Source of the DNA: Virgibacillus proomii
GTDB taxonomy: Bacteria; Bacillota; Bacilli; Bacillales; Amphibacillaceae
Reading direction: 5' to 3'
NCBI RefSeq assembly: GCF_900162615.1
Contig: NZ_FUFN01000010.1
Span: 1,184,149 to 1,248,148, forward strand
DNA length: 64,000 nucleotides
Part shown: piece after piece, positions 1-7,769 of the stretch
Layout: every line of letters starts with the position of its first letter
Position numbering within the stretch: the first letter of the stretch is position 1
The notes under the pieces: generated by a model
Database searches by the model: none
Told to the model about the DNA's origin: nothing
What the model saw: only the letters and a program-made list of their open reading frames with translations
Position numbers and translations under genes: made by a program

Positions 1-1
1 G

Positions 2-73
2 CCTGTATTAATTAATAAAATTCAAAAAAAGTACCCTGAATTTACGGAGTATCGTGCAGATAATCCAGATTAA
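2..73 (+). CDS. C-terminal end of a truncated upstream gene
   Basis: An open frame enters from the left edge and stops with TAA at 71-73, giving the last 23 residues of a protein (ending KYPEFTEYRADNPD). The tail is charged. It is too short to assign. No good terminator hairpin follows at once; the next 290 bases hold the leader of the acetyltransferase gene. Confidence 0.45.
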   Translation, partial: PVLINKIQKKYPEFTEYRADNPD

Positions 74-248
74 ACCATTATTTAATCTGTGTTCATTTCA
101 TATTAAAAAACTTTAGTTGGGGAGGTTCTCTCTTTCATTATATAATGATGTACATAAAGTAATGCCTATAGCTTACGAATCCACGAGGGTTAAGGATTAC
201 ATCTTGGTTTGAGAGATCCGTAAAGTTAGAGTAAAAAGTAAGACGGAA

Positions 249-460
249 TAATTAACGATAGCAGCACTATGTTCTTATGTTTACAGTGCGGATGGTTAAT
301 TGTGGTGCTATATTTTGTTTACACAGAGTTAAGTTAGATATAACTTTAAGGAGGTGTTGTTCATGAGAAGGGATGTACAATTTTATGGGCGGACAGATGA
401 GGGGATAGCGTTTAACTAGCCGATCAACTGCGTGGTTCCCCTGAATTTTGAACAGAGGTG
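249..460 (+). promoter_or_regulatory. Structured leader, possible attenuator, upstream of GNAT gene
   Basis: Two mutually exclusive pairings are visible. One is a nested hairpin: 250-256 (AATTAAC) with 295-301, enclosing 264-268 (GCACT) with 285-289. The other pairs 259-267 (TAGCAGCAC) with 302-310 (GTGGTGCTA) with one mismatch. A short ORF with an excellent ribosome site follows (363-419), and AGGGGA near 400 can pair with TCCCCT near 435, close to the acetyltransferase start. The layout resembles translation-dependent attenuation, but this is inference from base pairing only. Confidence 0.35.
363..419 (+). CDS. 18-residue putative leader peptide
   Basis: ATG at 363 is preceded by a near-perfect AAGGAGGTG ribosome site, and the frame ends with TAG at 417-419, encoding MRRDVQFYGRTDEGIAFN. 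It sits 50 bases before the TTG start of the acetyltransferase and inside a region that can form alternative hairpins. A strong ribosome site on so short a frame is typical of leader peptides that control a downstream resistance or detoxification gene. It could also be the start of a decayed gene. No homology is claimed. Confidence 0.35.
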   Translation: MRRDVQFYGRTDEGIAFN

Positions 461-468
461 GTATAGAC

Positions 469-915
469 TTGTATCATTTAACATTGAAACCTATTGACAA
501 AAATAATTGGGAAGAAGCTATTCACTTAAATGTGAAAGCAGAACAGCAACCATTTATAGCATCCAATCTTTATTCTATCGCAGAAGTTCAATTTCTGGAT
601 GATTTTGTTGCGAAAGGTATTTATCTTGATCACAAGATGATTGGATTTACGATGTTCGGAATAGATCCTGATGATCATCAATATTGGATTTATCGACTAA
701 TGATTGATACGATATATCAAGGAAAAGGGTTGGGTGCACAATCCCTACAGCTCATTATTGAAGAGTTGCGACAGAACAAGCAAGCAAACATTCCATATGT
801 GATGATTGGTTATCATCCTGAAAATCTTGCAGCGAAATTTGTTTATCAAAAGGCTGGATTTAAAGAGACTGAATTGGCTCCTTGGGGCGAACAACTGGCA
901 TCTTTGAGATTATAA
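469..915 (+). CDS. GNAT acetyltransferase, spermidine/diamine N-acetyltransferase (BltD/PaiA-like)
   Basis: A 148-residue GNAT-fold protein. GNAT enzymes move the acetyl group of acetyl-CoA to an amine. The acetyl-CoA binding loop is clear as QGKGLGA (about residues 84-90), followed by the helix SLQLIIEEL and a late YQKAGF motif. The order WIYRLMIDTIYQGKGLG resembles B. subtilis BltD, which acetylates spermidine, so polyamines are the likely substrates. An upstream in-frame TTG at 448 exists, but GAGGTGG at 455-461 sits 7 bases before TTG 469, so the latter is chosen. The gene is preceded by a leader with a short ORF, suggesting inducible expression. The family is sure; the substrate is inferred. 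Confidence 0.8.
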   Translation: MYHLTLKPIDKNNWEEAIHLNVKAEQQPFIASNLYSIAEVQFLDDFVAKGIYLDHKMIGFTMFGIDPDDHQYWIYRLMIDTIYQGKGLGAQSLQLIIEELRQNKQANIPYVMIGYHPENLAAKFVYQKAGFKETELAPWGEQLASLRL

Positions 916-933
916 TGAGAAAGCAAACGAAAC

Positions 934-970
934 CATTACCCGCCATACAACTAGCGAATGGCGGGTAATG
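934..970. terminator. Bidirectional terminator
   Basis: Perfect 13-bp inverted repeat CATTACCCGCCAT / ATGGCGGGTAATG with an 11-base loop, between the convergent acetyltransferase and methyltransferase genes. Confidence 0.75.
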
Positions 971-997
971 GATGACTTTTAAGTAAAACGATTTGTA

Positions 998-1627
998 TCA
1001 CGCTTTCAGGGTTCGTTTTTGAAGCAAGATTTTCCGATACATCCCATTCAACATAATAGATGTATCTTCTTTTACAAGTAGCGTTTCTTTGTTTGTATCT
1101 TGTAATTTTTCAAAGTTGATACCAATATCAGTACCTAATAACTGAATGAACGGTCTGATGATTTTTTTAAACGTAGAAAGCTCTTTGCCTTTAGGTGCAA
1201 ATTTATCGAAAATAATAATTTTACCCTCTGGTTTGACCACTCGAACCATCTCTTGTAAACATTTATCGGCATCAGGGACAACTGATAAAATAAGACTTCC
1301 TACAACTACATCAAATTGATTATCTTGAAATTGCATATGCTGAGCATCCATTTTTAAAAATTGTATGGAAGAATCTTTGAATTTATCTTTCGCCTTGTTA
1401 AGCATTTCGGTTGAATAATCAATTGCGGTAATTGTTAATTCTTGATGGTGGACTAGCTCTAAATCTGCGCCAGTTCCGACACCGACAAATAGTATGTGTT
1501 GATGATGGGAAAACGGTTCTTCGTGAAATATTCTCTTCCGGGCTGCTAAAAAATTCCCTGCATTAAAGGACGTATCGTAAATAGGTGACCAAAGTTTATA
1601 AATAATTTCATTCCAACGATTATTCAT
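998..1627 (-). CDS. Class I SAM-dependent methyltransferase (UbiE/PmtA-like)
   Basis: A 209-residue methyltransferase. The glycine-rich SAM site FVGVGTGAD lies at about residues 47-55, the acidic residue binding the SAM ribose in ITAIDYS, and motif II/III follows as NQFDVVVGSLILSVVPD. The N-terminal WSPIYD pattern is common in phospholipid and quinone methyltransferases of the UbiE/phosphatidylethanolamine type, so a small lipid or quinone substrate is likely. GAGGTGAAGC precedes the ATG. It is convergent with the GNAT gene across a shared terminator and stands alone. Substrate unknown. Confidence 0.75.
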   Translation of the reverse strand: MNNRWNEIIYKLWSPIYDTSFNAGNFLAARKRIFHEEPFSHHQHILFVGVGTGADLELVHHQELTITAIDYSTEMLNKAKDKFKDSSIQFLKMDAQHMQFQDNQFDVVVGSLILSVVPDADKCLQEMVRVVKPEGKIIIFDKFAPKGKELSTFKKIIRPFIQLLGTDIGINFEKLQDTNKETLLVKEDTSIMLNGMYRKILLQKRTLKA

Positions 1628-1780
1628 GCTTCACCTCTTTTTGTATGAATGAATCTGAAATATTTTCTACAATTCAGCTTCATATAATAATTTTAGCATA
1701 AGGGCATTTCATATACGAAGACGGTGTGCTTTCCATAGAAGCTTTTATGCATTGCATTAAAAATTAAGAGGATTAAACCA

Positions 1781-1932
1781 TTTATCTCAGGTTAACTGGC
1801 TGTAAGACATTCACTTCAAGAATTAGAGGAGAAGCCAAGAATAATTATAAGTAGGCCAGTAAAAGCCCGATTCATTCAACTAACAATCAGTGGGGGATGA
1901 AGAAAACTCCACTGATTGAAGTTTCAATTTAT
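1781..1932 (+). repeat. Two-hairpin dispersed repeat, copy 1
   Basis: Degenerate copy: starts TTTATCTCAGGTTAACTGGC, has GTAAGAC...CACTTC, the central CCCGATTCATTCAACTAAC block, then the hairpin AATCAGTGGGG / CCACTGATT and the end GAAGTTTCAATTTAT. See the finding on the repeat family. Confidence 0.75.
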
Positions 1933-2519
1933 GATGGCAGCTATTGTAATTAAAAAACCTTGTGAAAAAATGTAATGTAACATGCTTGTTAGTTAGTATG
2001 AAGAAAGTTGAGGGGGAATAAATCGATACGGACTGTTTTAAACAGAGGAATGATACATATTGCGGTTTGTAAATCTAACGAAAATATACATCCGTAGTAA
2101 TACATAAACAATGTAACTAACTTATATGGGCGATTCCATCTTTACATAAAATATCTCTGAAACAGTAGTAATGTGCAATTTTTAACGAAAGTGAACCGAC
2201 TCTGCCTAAAAACTTATAAATTGAAACAGTACTTGGCTTTCTCTGCTCATTTTTTAGTTTTGGTAAATAGGGAATAGTTGTTTTATCTACAATATTGATT
2301 GACCAACGTTTGATAGCCATTGTTGAAAATATATCTAAAAATTAAAAACACATTGTTCCTAAATTTTTAATCTGAATGAATCACCGCTTTCCGTTTTAAA
2401 TTAGTGATGTTTATATTTCTTTCATAAAAAGAGAGTTCAAAATTTTATTAAACTAGAAGATCTAGCTTTCTTTTTATCTGTTATGATCTTATAGAAAACA
2501 ATAGATAGGAGTAGTTAAT
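1933..2519. other. Gene-poor stretch
   Basis: AT-rich, with no supported gene. A minus-strand open frame at 2117-2320 lacks a ribosome site and recognisable features. GAGGGGGAATAAAT near 2010 looks like an orphan ribosome site. Confidence 0.4.
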
Positions 2520-3247
2520 ATGCTTAAAGTGGACAAGTTAAGTAGTGAAGAAGTACTTAACATAGACAGGCTGGATAATTTGCTTACCCTCTATCATCAC
2601 TAAAAAGTTACGGAAGCCATCTTTATTTTCGATATCACAATAAAATATTTGTTGGAAATGAACCAAAGAGGAGCTACTGTCGAGGTAAAGCAACGCTGAA
2701 AATAAATGAAAGGACATGGATAATGGGAAAAAATTTTCATGAAATAGCTGAAGAATTTTTTTTCATACAAAAAAGTTTCCCAATGAACGTTTTTAGAAAG
2801 AGAGGTCAAATTTTATTTAATGATTTCTATCTTATGCTGGATGAAGAGGTTTGGCCGCAGTTACAGTATTTGGCAAAGATGAACGGAGATACTAATATAC
2901 AAATAGCCGATATATCCCAATTTAAAAAAAGGTTATGGAAAACTGAAAGAAAGTGTAAAATATTTTCTATTCCCATCTCCATGAATGCGAATGATTATAT
3001 AAATATACTTTATGAAAAAGGAATTATCGTAGAATCCGAAAAAGTAATCTGGTTTTCTTCATCTGCAAATTGGGGAATCTGGGCTGAAAGATCTTGGGAT
3101 ATTAGCGCTTTGTTTAGCAGGCTAATTACTAATGATTTTTATGATTGGGTTTCTTTGAATGAAGATATCATAGAGCTTATACAAGATAAAAAAGTAAGAG
3201 GTAAAAAAGACGAAAATATAAAGATACTAAGATCAAACTATACGTGA
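2520..3247 (+). pseudogene. Frameshifted gene of unknown function, possibly an immunity protein
   Basis: ATG at 2520 has a TAGGAG site and begins MLKVDKLSSEEVLNIDRLDN, but stops after 27 codons. A shift of one base near 2588 restores a long frame (LKSYGSHLYFRYHN..., running into MGKNFHEIAEEFFF at 2723) that continues to TGA at 3245-3247. The whole would be about 240 residues, soluble, rich in aromatic residues (WFSSSANWGIWAERSW), with no signal peptide. The family is not recognised. It lies just upstream of the remains of an Rhs/WapA toxin end, so an immunity role is a guess from position. A programmed frameshift or a read error are alternatives. Confidence 0.45.
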
Positions 3248-3325
3248 ATAAATAGTGTTTTATCTAAAGAGAAATCAGGTAAATTAACTCAAATAAATAT
3301 CCTTTCTTTTAGTTAAGCGCCAAAT

Positions 3326-3360
3326 AATCCCCATCTTTTCCGATGGGGAATTCGTATTTT
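3326..3360 (+). terminator. Rho-independent terminator
   Basis: TCCCCATC / GATGGGGA stem followed by TTCGTATTTTATT, downstream of the frameshifted 2520-3247 gene. Confidence 0.6.
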
Positions 3361-3377
3361 ATTAGTTTGGTTGAACA

Positions 3378-3818
3378 AACATAACGAGAATGAAGTATCG
3401 GATACCTGCTGCTATCATTACAACCTGCGTGGCGATGTGATATCAGGAAATATCGTCGTTAGTTAAGCATATAACAGCTGGGGTATCCGTTCGAATTGAT
3501 TGGTGATAAAAAATTTATTCCGTTATTAGGCTATCAATAGGATAAGGAAAATCGGTCTTTATTATTTAATGCCAAGATACTATTAGCAACACGGTGTTTT
3601 CTTTTTATTAGATCCAGCTCCCAGTGATAATGACGATATATTAACATAAAAGGGCATACGTAACCGGTAAAATTTTGTAGAATCTGATGGGAGATATGGC
3701 TGCTGGTGTATGGAATTTAAAGGACATATAAATACTATAAAGGGTATTAAAGTTTTAAAAAATGTATCAAACAAAAAATCAAAAAATGTCTGGGAATCTT
3801 ATGTAAATAAAAGAATAA
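3378..3818 (+). pseudogene. Degraded Rhs/WapA-type polymorphic toxin C-terminus
   Basis: Read in several frames, this stretch gives pieces in the order of an Rhs-core end: CYHYNLRGDVISG (near 3410), then PLLGYQ-DKENRSLLFNAK (near 3515-3570), then LDPAPSDNDDILT (near 3608-3645) and NFVESDGRYG (near 3670-3700). They match the usual YYHYNLRGDVI, YYLNARYY, FLSLDPAPGDNDDPLT and NPVNFVDPDGRY blocks that precede a variable toxin tip. Several stops and frameshifts interrupt it. The tip (KGIKVLKNVSNKKSKNVWESY) is unrecognised and ends where an inverted repeat copy begins. Rhs/WapA proteins deliver toxins to neighbouring cells; this one is dead. Confidence 0.65.
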
Positions 3819-3819
3819 A

Positions 3820-3928
3820 CAGAATCTGGCGTTTGACTTGCAGTTAGATCGTAAGCCTTTTCTCCTAGGTTGCTTACACTTTGTAGCATAGAAGGGCAGG
3901 TCTTACTGTCAGTTATATGCGGGATAAA
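3820..3928 (-). repeat. Dispersed repeat, copy 2, partial and inverted
   Basis: Reading the minus strand from 3928: TTTATCCCGCATATAACTG, ACAGTAAGACCTGCCC, then CAAGTCAAACGCCAGATTCTG. Only the first half of the element is present; it belongs to the same sub-group as the copies at 7187, 60976 and 62844. Confidence 0.7.
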
Positions 3929-3941
3929 AAGATTGAACTTT

Positions 3942-3957
3942 ACGTTAACGTAAATAG
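3942..3957. promoter_or_regulatory. 16-bp palindrome upstream of the merR gene
   Basis: TTTACGTTAACGTAAA is a perfect inverted repeat about 40 bases before the regulator start. MerR proteins bind palindromes in their own promoters, so it is a candidate autoregulatory operator. It also resembles operators of the MerR/LiuR group that controls acyl-CoA degradation. Confidence 0.4.
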
Positions 3958-3996
3958 TAAACTATTATTGTCGGAAAATTTAATCAGGAGGGTGCC

Positions 3997-4401
3997 ATGA
4001 AAAAAACAGAGCATACATTTGCGATTCAAGAAATAGCAGAACGTTTTGGAGTCACTACAAGAACGATTCGTTATTATGAGGAAATTGGCATCTTGCAGCC
4101 TAGGAGAACAAATGGCGGGCAACGGGTTTTTACTAAAAAAGAAATAGTACAACTGCAGCTTATCTTTCGCGGTAAAAAATTTGGCTTTTCATTAGAAGAA
4201 ATTAGGGAAATGATTCGTCTGTTTGACCAAGACCCTACCGGGAAACAACAATTAAAAAGGACGATAGAGTTTGGGTATACAAAACTGGAAGAAGTGGCGG
4301 CACGAATAAACGAATTATAAGAAGTTCGTACGGAAATGGAAAAATATATCATTACTTTTCAAAAAAAACTAGCAGAGCTAGAGGGAAATGGTATTGAATA
4401 G
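3997..4401 (+). pseudogene. MerR-family regulator with premature stop
   Basis: AATCAGGAGGGTGCC precedes the ATG. The frame encodes a MerR-type winged helix-turn-helix (FAIQEIAERFGVTTRTIRYYEEIGIL, residues about 8-33) and a dimerisation helix. It meets TAA at 4318-4320 after 107 codons; the same frame then continues EVRTEMEKYIITFQKKLAEL to TAG at 4401, which is the expected rest of the coiled coil. So one nonsense change shortened a protein of about 134 residues. Relatives (LiuR-like) repress fatty-acid or branched-chain acyl-CoA degradation genes, matching the neighbours. DNA binding may survive if the short helix still dimerises. Confidence 0.7.
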
Positions 4402-4736
4402 TTCAAATTTAACCTGCTCATCAGGCAAGGAAGCTTCAAATCTGAAGCTATTATCACTCCGCAAAAAAGATTAACCTATTTGGAATGGGATACAGAGAAT
4501 TGACTAGTAGTTTATCGACATTAGGAATTAGTTTGGAGGATAAAGCTGTTTTACCACATGTCAAATATCAAAGAGTTTCTCATCACGTTATTTGCTGATC
4601 AGCGTTTAGGAAGAATCATTGTTGCGATTCATGCAAAGATGGTTTATCAATAAGCTTCCTATAATTGTAAAGCATTGTGATGCAAAAGCTTTTAGCATAC
4701 ATGAGCTTGTTTTTTCTCAGGTAAGGAAGCTGTAAA
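4402..4736 (+). pseudogene. Remnant of an AMP-forming acyl-CoA synthetase
   Basis: Fragments in two frames spell the start of a fatty-acid-CoA ligase: EAIITPQKRLTYLEWDTEN (near 4435-4500), SSLSTLGISLEDKAVL (near 4507), NIKEFLITLFADQRLGRIIV (near 4563-4622), and IVKHCDAKAF-HELVFSQ (near 4660-4725). These match the first about 110 residues of AMP-dependent ligases in order, but stops and shifts break them and the AMP-binding and later domains are gone. It lies between a broken MerR regulator and an intact acyl-CoA dehydrogenase, so this was an acyl-CoA degradation operon. Confidence 0.65.
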
Positions 4737-4843
4737 ATAGGGGTTTATTCATTTGCATTAAAATAGGTAAACTTGTGGAAGGTTGGTATTCCTTTAAAAA
4801 AACTACGTAGCAAGTTATAAAATTTTTAAACTGTACGAAATTA

Positions 4844-4857
4844 TGGAAGCGCTCTCT
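4844..4857. promoter_or_regulatory. cre-like site (CcpA) upstream of acyl-CoA dehydrogenase
   Basis: TGGAAGCGCTCTCT matches 12 of 14 positions of the B. subtilis cre consensus and lies 70 bases before the gene. Catabolite repression of fatty-acid degradation genes is known in Bacillus. Confidence 0.4.
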
Positions 4858-4926
4858 ATAAATGCGACTGGGAAACTGTTAAAACATCAACATCGTAAAT
4901 AACCTAAGGAGGGAAAGGATTTATAC

Positions 4927-6585
4927 ATGAATAATTTTTATTTAGAAGATCAACAACTGCAACGACTGGTCAAACGTTATTTGCCACCAGATTTTTTTAC
5001 GTGGGCGAATAAGCAATTAGATGATTTTGGAGCACATTGTGCCGGTGCAATTAGTGAACGAGCAGTTCATACGGATAGAAATGGAGAACCTCGACTTATT
5101 CAGTATGATAAATTTGGAAATGAGATATCGAAAGTATGGGTAAATGAGGGGTATCAAAAAACAGTTCAGGAAACATATAATACAGGAATTGTCGGCTATA
5201 TTCATAAGGATATACCGGAATTAGGACATAAAGGAAATTATGTATATGCTTTTACGCAAGGGTATCTGCTATCACAGGCTGAAGCTGGTTTTTATTGTCC
5301 AGTAACCTTAACAAAGGCAACTGCCTATTTACTTGATCGGTATGCAACGGAAGCAATTAAACAGCGATTCCTTCCGCATGTAATCGCGACAGGGGAAGAA
5401 GAATTATATGAAGGAGCGACATTTTTAACGGAACGGCAGGGGGGATCTGATGTTGGTGCGAATGAGGTAAAAGCCGAACAAGCGGGCAGCTATTATCAAT
5501 TAACGGGAGAAAAGTATTTTGCTAGTAATGCTGGTACTTGTGGAGTAGCTATGGTGCTGGCAAGGACAACAGGAGGAGCTCCTGGAACAAAGGGGCTCAG
5601 CTTGTTTGCTGTACCCTGGGAGGAAAACAGAGTAAACGGTAAGCTGCGTATACGTCGTTTAAAAGATAAATTAGGGGTACGTGCTGTTCCATCAGCAGAG
5701 GTTGAATTTTCTCAGGCAAAAGGTTATTTAGTTGGTGAATTACATCAAGGATTTTCCTATATGATTAAAGCGTTAAATCTGTCACGTGTCGCAAACGCTG
5801 TTGCCTCGGTGGGAATGATGCGTCGCGCCTATACGGAGGCAAAAGCATATGCAAATAATAGAAAGGCTTTCGACAAGCAGCTTACTGATTTCCCGATGGT
5901 TCGTGAAACGCTCAGTACGATGGGAGCAATACAAGAGATTGGCTTAAGCACCATGTTTACGGTTATTAATTTAATGGATCAGGTAATGGGAGGTGAACAA
6001 CGGGCTTCGTTCAAAGAACAAATTTTATTTCGTCTTTATGTTGCTATCATGAAGAAGGAAACAGCCGAACAAGCGATCTATTTTGCACATGAAGCAATTG
6101 AAATGCATGGTGGAAATGGATATATTGAAGATTTTATTACCCCGCGTCTGTTGAGGGATGCTCAAGTTTTAACGGTTTGGGAGGGGACAGCAAACATACT
6201 TGGAATAGAAGTCATTCGGCTGATCAGTAAGTATCAAGCAGATGAATTATTTATAAATGACATGACAAAACGTCTGCAAACAGCAAAAAAAGAGTCACCA
6301 TTAGATGAAAAAATAATTCATTTCGTCAAGCAAGGAATAGATCAATTAAAAGCGGAAATAAATCAATGGAAAGCGTTAAATCCAGATTTACAAACGTATT
6401 ATAGTAAACGTATTAGTGATAACATGACGCGGATTTTGACAAGTGTCATAGCAGTTGAGCAAACGGTTACACATGAAGAAAGACAGGTTGCAATCGCCGA
6501 AGTCTTTCTCCATCATAGTTGGAATGATGAGGAGATAAGTGATCAGCCAGCTCCGTTAAAGCATTTTTCCAAGATCGTAGAATAA
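4927..6585 (+). CDS. Acyl-CoA dehydrogenase, AidB-like
   Basis: A 552-residue flavoprotein that oxidises an acyl-CoA to the trans-2-enoyl-CoA, passing electrons to an electron-transfer flavoprotein. It is longer than ordinary acyl-CoA dehydrogenases (about 380) because it has an extra N-terminal domain and C-terminal tail, as in AidB. Signature blocks are GATFLTERQGGSDVGANE (about 158-175), the C-terminal EMHGGNGYIEDFITPRLLRDAQ and the WEGTANILG motif in the position of the catalytic acid. AAGGAGGGAAAGGATTTATAC precedes the ATG. Upstream lie the broken MerR gene and ligase fragment, so it may have lost its regulator. The true substrate is unknown; AidB itself has been linked to alkylation damage. 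Confidence 0.85.
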   Translation: MNNFYLEDQQLQRLVKRYLPPDFFTWANKQLDDFGAHCAGAISERAVHTDRNGEPRLIQYDKFGNEISKVWVNEGYQKTVQETYNTGIVGYIHKDIPELGHKGNYVYAFTQGYLLSQAEAGFYCPVTLTKATAYLLDRYATEAIKQRFLPHVIATGEEELYEGATFLTERQGGSDVGANEVKAEQAGSYYQLTGEKYFASNAGTCGVAMVLARTTGGAPGTKGLSLFAVPWEENRVNGKLRIRRLKDKLGVRAVPSAEVEFSQAKGYLVGELHQGFSYMIKALNLSRVANAVASVGMMRRAYTEAKAYANNRKAFDKQLTDFPMVRETLSTMGAIQEIGLSTMFTVINLMDQVMGGEQRASFKEQILFRLYVAIMKKETAEQAIYFAHEAIEMHGGNGYIEDFITPRLLRDAQVLTVWEGTANILGIEVIRLISKYQADELFINDMTKRLQTAKKESPLDEKIIHFVKQGIDQLKAEINQWKALNPDLQTYYSKRISDNMTRILTSVIAVEQTVTHEERQVAIAEVFLHHSWNDEEISDQPAPLKHFSKIVE

Positions 6586-6655
6586 AAAAGCAGTTTATTA
6601 TTATTATTTTCAGATAATTTTATTCAAGCTACTATAATTAAGTAAAACATAACCG

Positions 6656-6685
6656 TCTATGGGGATGAATATAAAGCCCCATAGA
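6656..6685. terminator. Bidirectional terminator
   Basis: TCTATGGGG / CCCCATAGA stem between the acyl-CoA dehydrogenase and the convergent small phage-like gene. Confidence 0.65.
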
Positions 6686-6710
6686 TGGCAGAGTCATGTT
6701 GTGATATTTT

Positions 6711-6845
6711 TTATTCTTCTTCTACTTTTTCAGCTAGCTTACTTGCAATCCAACGTTTTGCTGTTTCTCCGTCAACTTCATAAACTTTTCCAGCACGCAG
6801 TAGGTCACCATGATAGGCAGTTTGGACATTCATTTTTACTTTCAT
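6711..6845 (-). CDS. 44-residue phage-like small protein
   Basis: Minus-strand ATG at 6845 with AAAAGGAGTATTGAA just upstream. The product MKVKMNVQTAYHGDLLRAGKVYEV... ends ASKLAEKVEEE. The pattern (short beta strands, GKVYEVDGETAKRWIA, acidic tail) is that of small proteins found in phage structural regions and scattered in Bacillaceae genomes. No phage genes surround it. It ends 26 bases from a bidirectional terminator. Function unknown. Confidence 0.6.
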   Translation of the reverse strand: MKVKMNVQTAYHGDLLRAGKVYEVDGETAKRWIASKLAEKVEEE

Positions 6846-6861
6846 TTCAATACTCCTTTTA

Positions 6862-7186
6862 ACAACAATCCGATTATCGACTTATAAGACTCAATATCTT
6901 GTGCTTATACTAAGAAGCTGAGGGATTACTGCATCAAACAGCCTGATTGATTGCGAATCAACAGGTAGAATATACTTGAACAGATCACAAGATAGTCCCT
7001 ATTTTTCCAAGATATTGACTGTAAAACATGTTAACATTGAAGGAAAGCTTGGATGAAAAGATACTGTTTACTTGTTATTTTTACTTTTATCTACAGGTAG
7101 TGAAAAAAGCTTCTACAGAATAACTTTATTATAACATGAAACAGATGATCAAAAGCAGCTAATGTGCTGAAACAGTTCGTCATTCT
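6862..7186. other. Gene-free stretch
   Basis: No coding frame supported. TATTATAACATGA near 7130 resembles a -10 region, but nothing clear follows before the repeat at 7187. Confidence 0.4.
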
Positions 7187-7348
7187 TTTATCCTCTATGT
7201 AACTGGCAGTAAGACTTGACCTTCCATACTACGAATTAAAAGCTAGGAGGATAAGTGGAGGATCAACTGCAAGTCAAATGCCTAATTCTGCCATTCTAAC
7301 GATCCGCGGGGGATATAAGAAAACCCACGGATTTGAAGATTACTTTAT
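7187..7348 (+). repeat. Two-hairpin dispersed repeat, copy 3
   Basis: Starts TTTATCCTCTATGTAACTGG, has CAGTAAGACTTGACC, CAAGTCAAATGCC, then the hairpin ATCCGCGGG / CCCACGGAT and the end GAAGATTACTTTAT. Same sub-group as copies at 60976 and 62844. Confidence 0.75.
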
Positions 7349-7359
7349 ACCACACTTAT

Positions 7360-7769
7360 GATGTTCGCATGCTCCTATTTAGAGAATACGAAGAAGTCTG
7401 AGTGGGAGATAATACACCAAAAATCCGAATCGTTCCGGTTGGACAGAACCAGTAAAATTTCTTGAATCGGGAACACACGAAGAAAAGATTTTCCTTTTCG
7501 AGAACAGGAAAGACTTCTTAAATAGGCGTTGCATAGAAAAATTGTTCTTTTTCAAGGAAAAGGAAAGTTTCGGCAGCGATACATCGCGATTTTTCAAGGA
7601 CGAGGTAAGCTTCAGTACGCTTTTAGGGACGTCAATCACAAAGGCGTTACAATTGGCCAGAGTATGCTTCAATAGCCATACATCACTGTTTCCCAAGGAA
7701 TTATAGCTTTAATTCTACTTCCTGTCAGTAGGGATGATGAAAATCCCCACTGAGGAAGTTTTACTTTAT
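7360..7769 (+). repeat. Long-form dispersed repeat with internal tandem module, copy 4
   Basis: The left part (GAGTGGGAGATAATACACC...CCGAATCGTT) and the right part (CAGTAGGGATGATGAAAATCCCCACTG...GAAGTTTTACTTTAT) match the short elements, but about 250 bases of degenerate tandem units lie between them (TCGCGATTTTTCAAGGAC and GGAAAG variants). The TTTAT end at 7765-7769 reaches into the last codons of the yyaL gene. Confidence 0.65.

Noticed and set aside
420..445. T-box antiterminator ahead of the GNAT gene
   Set aside because: TGCGTGGTTCCCCT only loosely resembles the T-box AGGGTGGNACCGCG; no specifier hairpin or terminator fits.
1781..1932. Repeat copy as a simple Rho-independent terminator
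   Set aside because: The hairpins lack the T-run position of a terminator, and the conserved ends and central block exceed what a terminator needs; copies also lie where no gene ends.
2117..2320. 67-codon minus-strand frame
   Set aside because: No ribosome site, no recognisable features, and composition like the surrounding intergenic DNA.
6659..6862. 67-codon plus-strand frame
   Set aside because: Starts inside a terminator hairpin and lies opposite the better supported 44-residue minus-strand gene.
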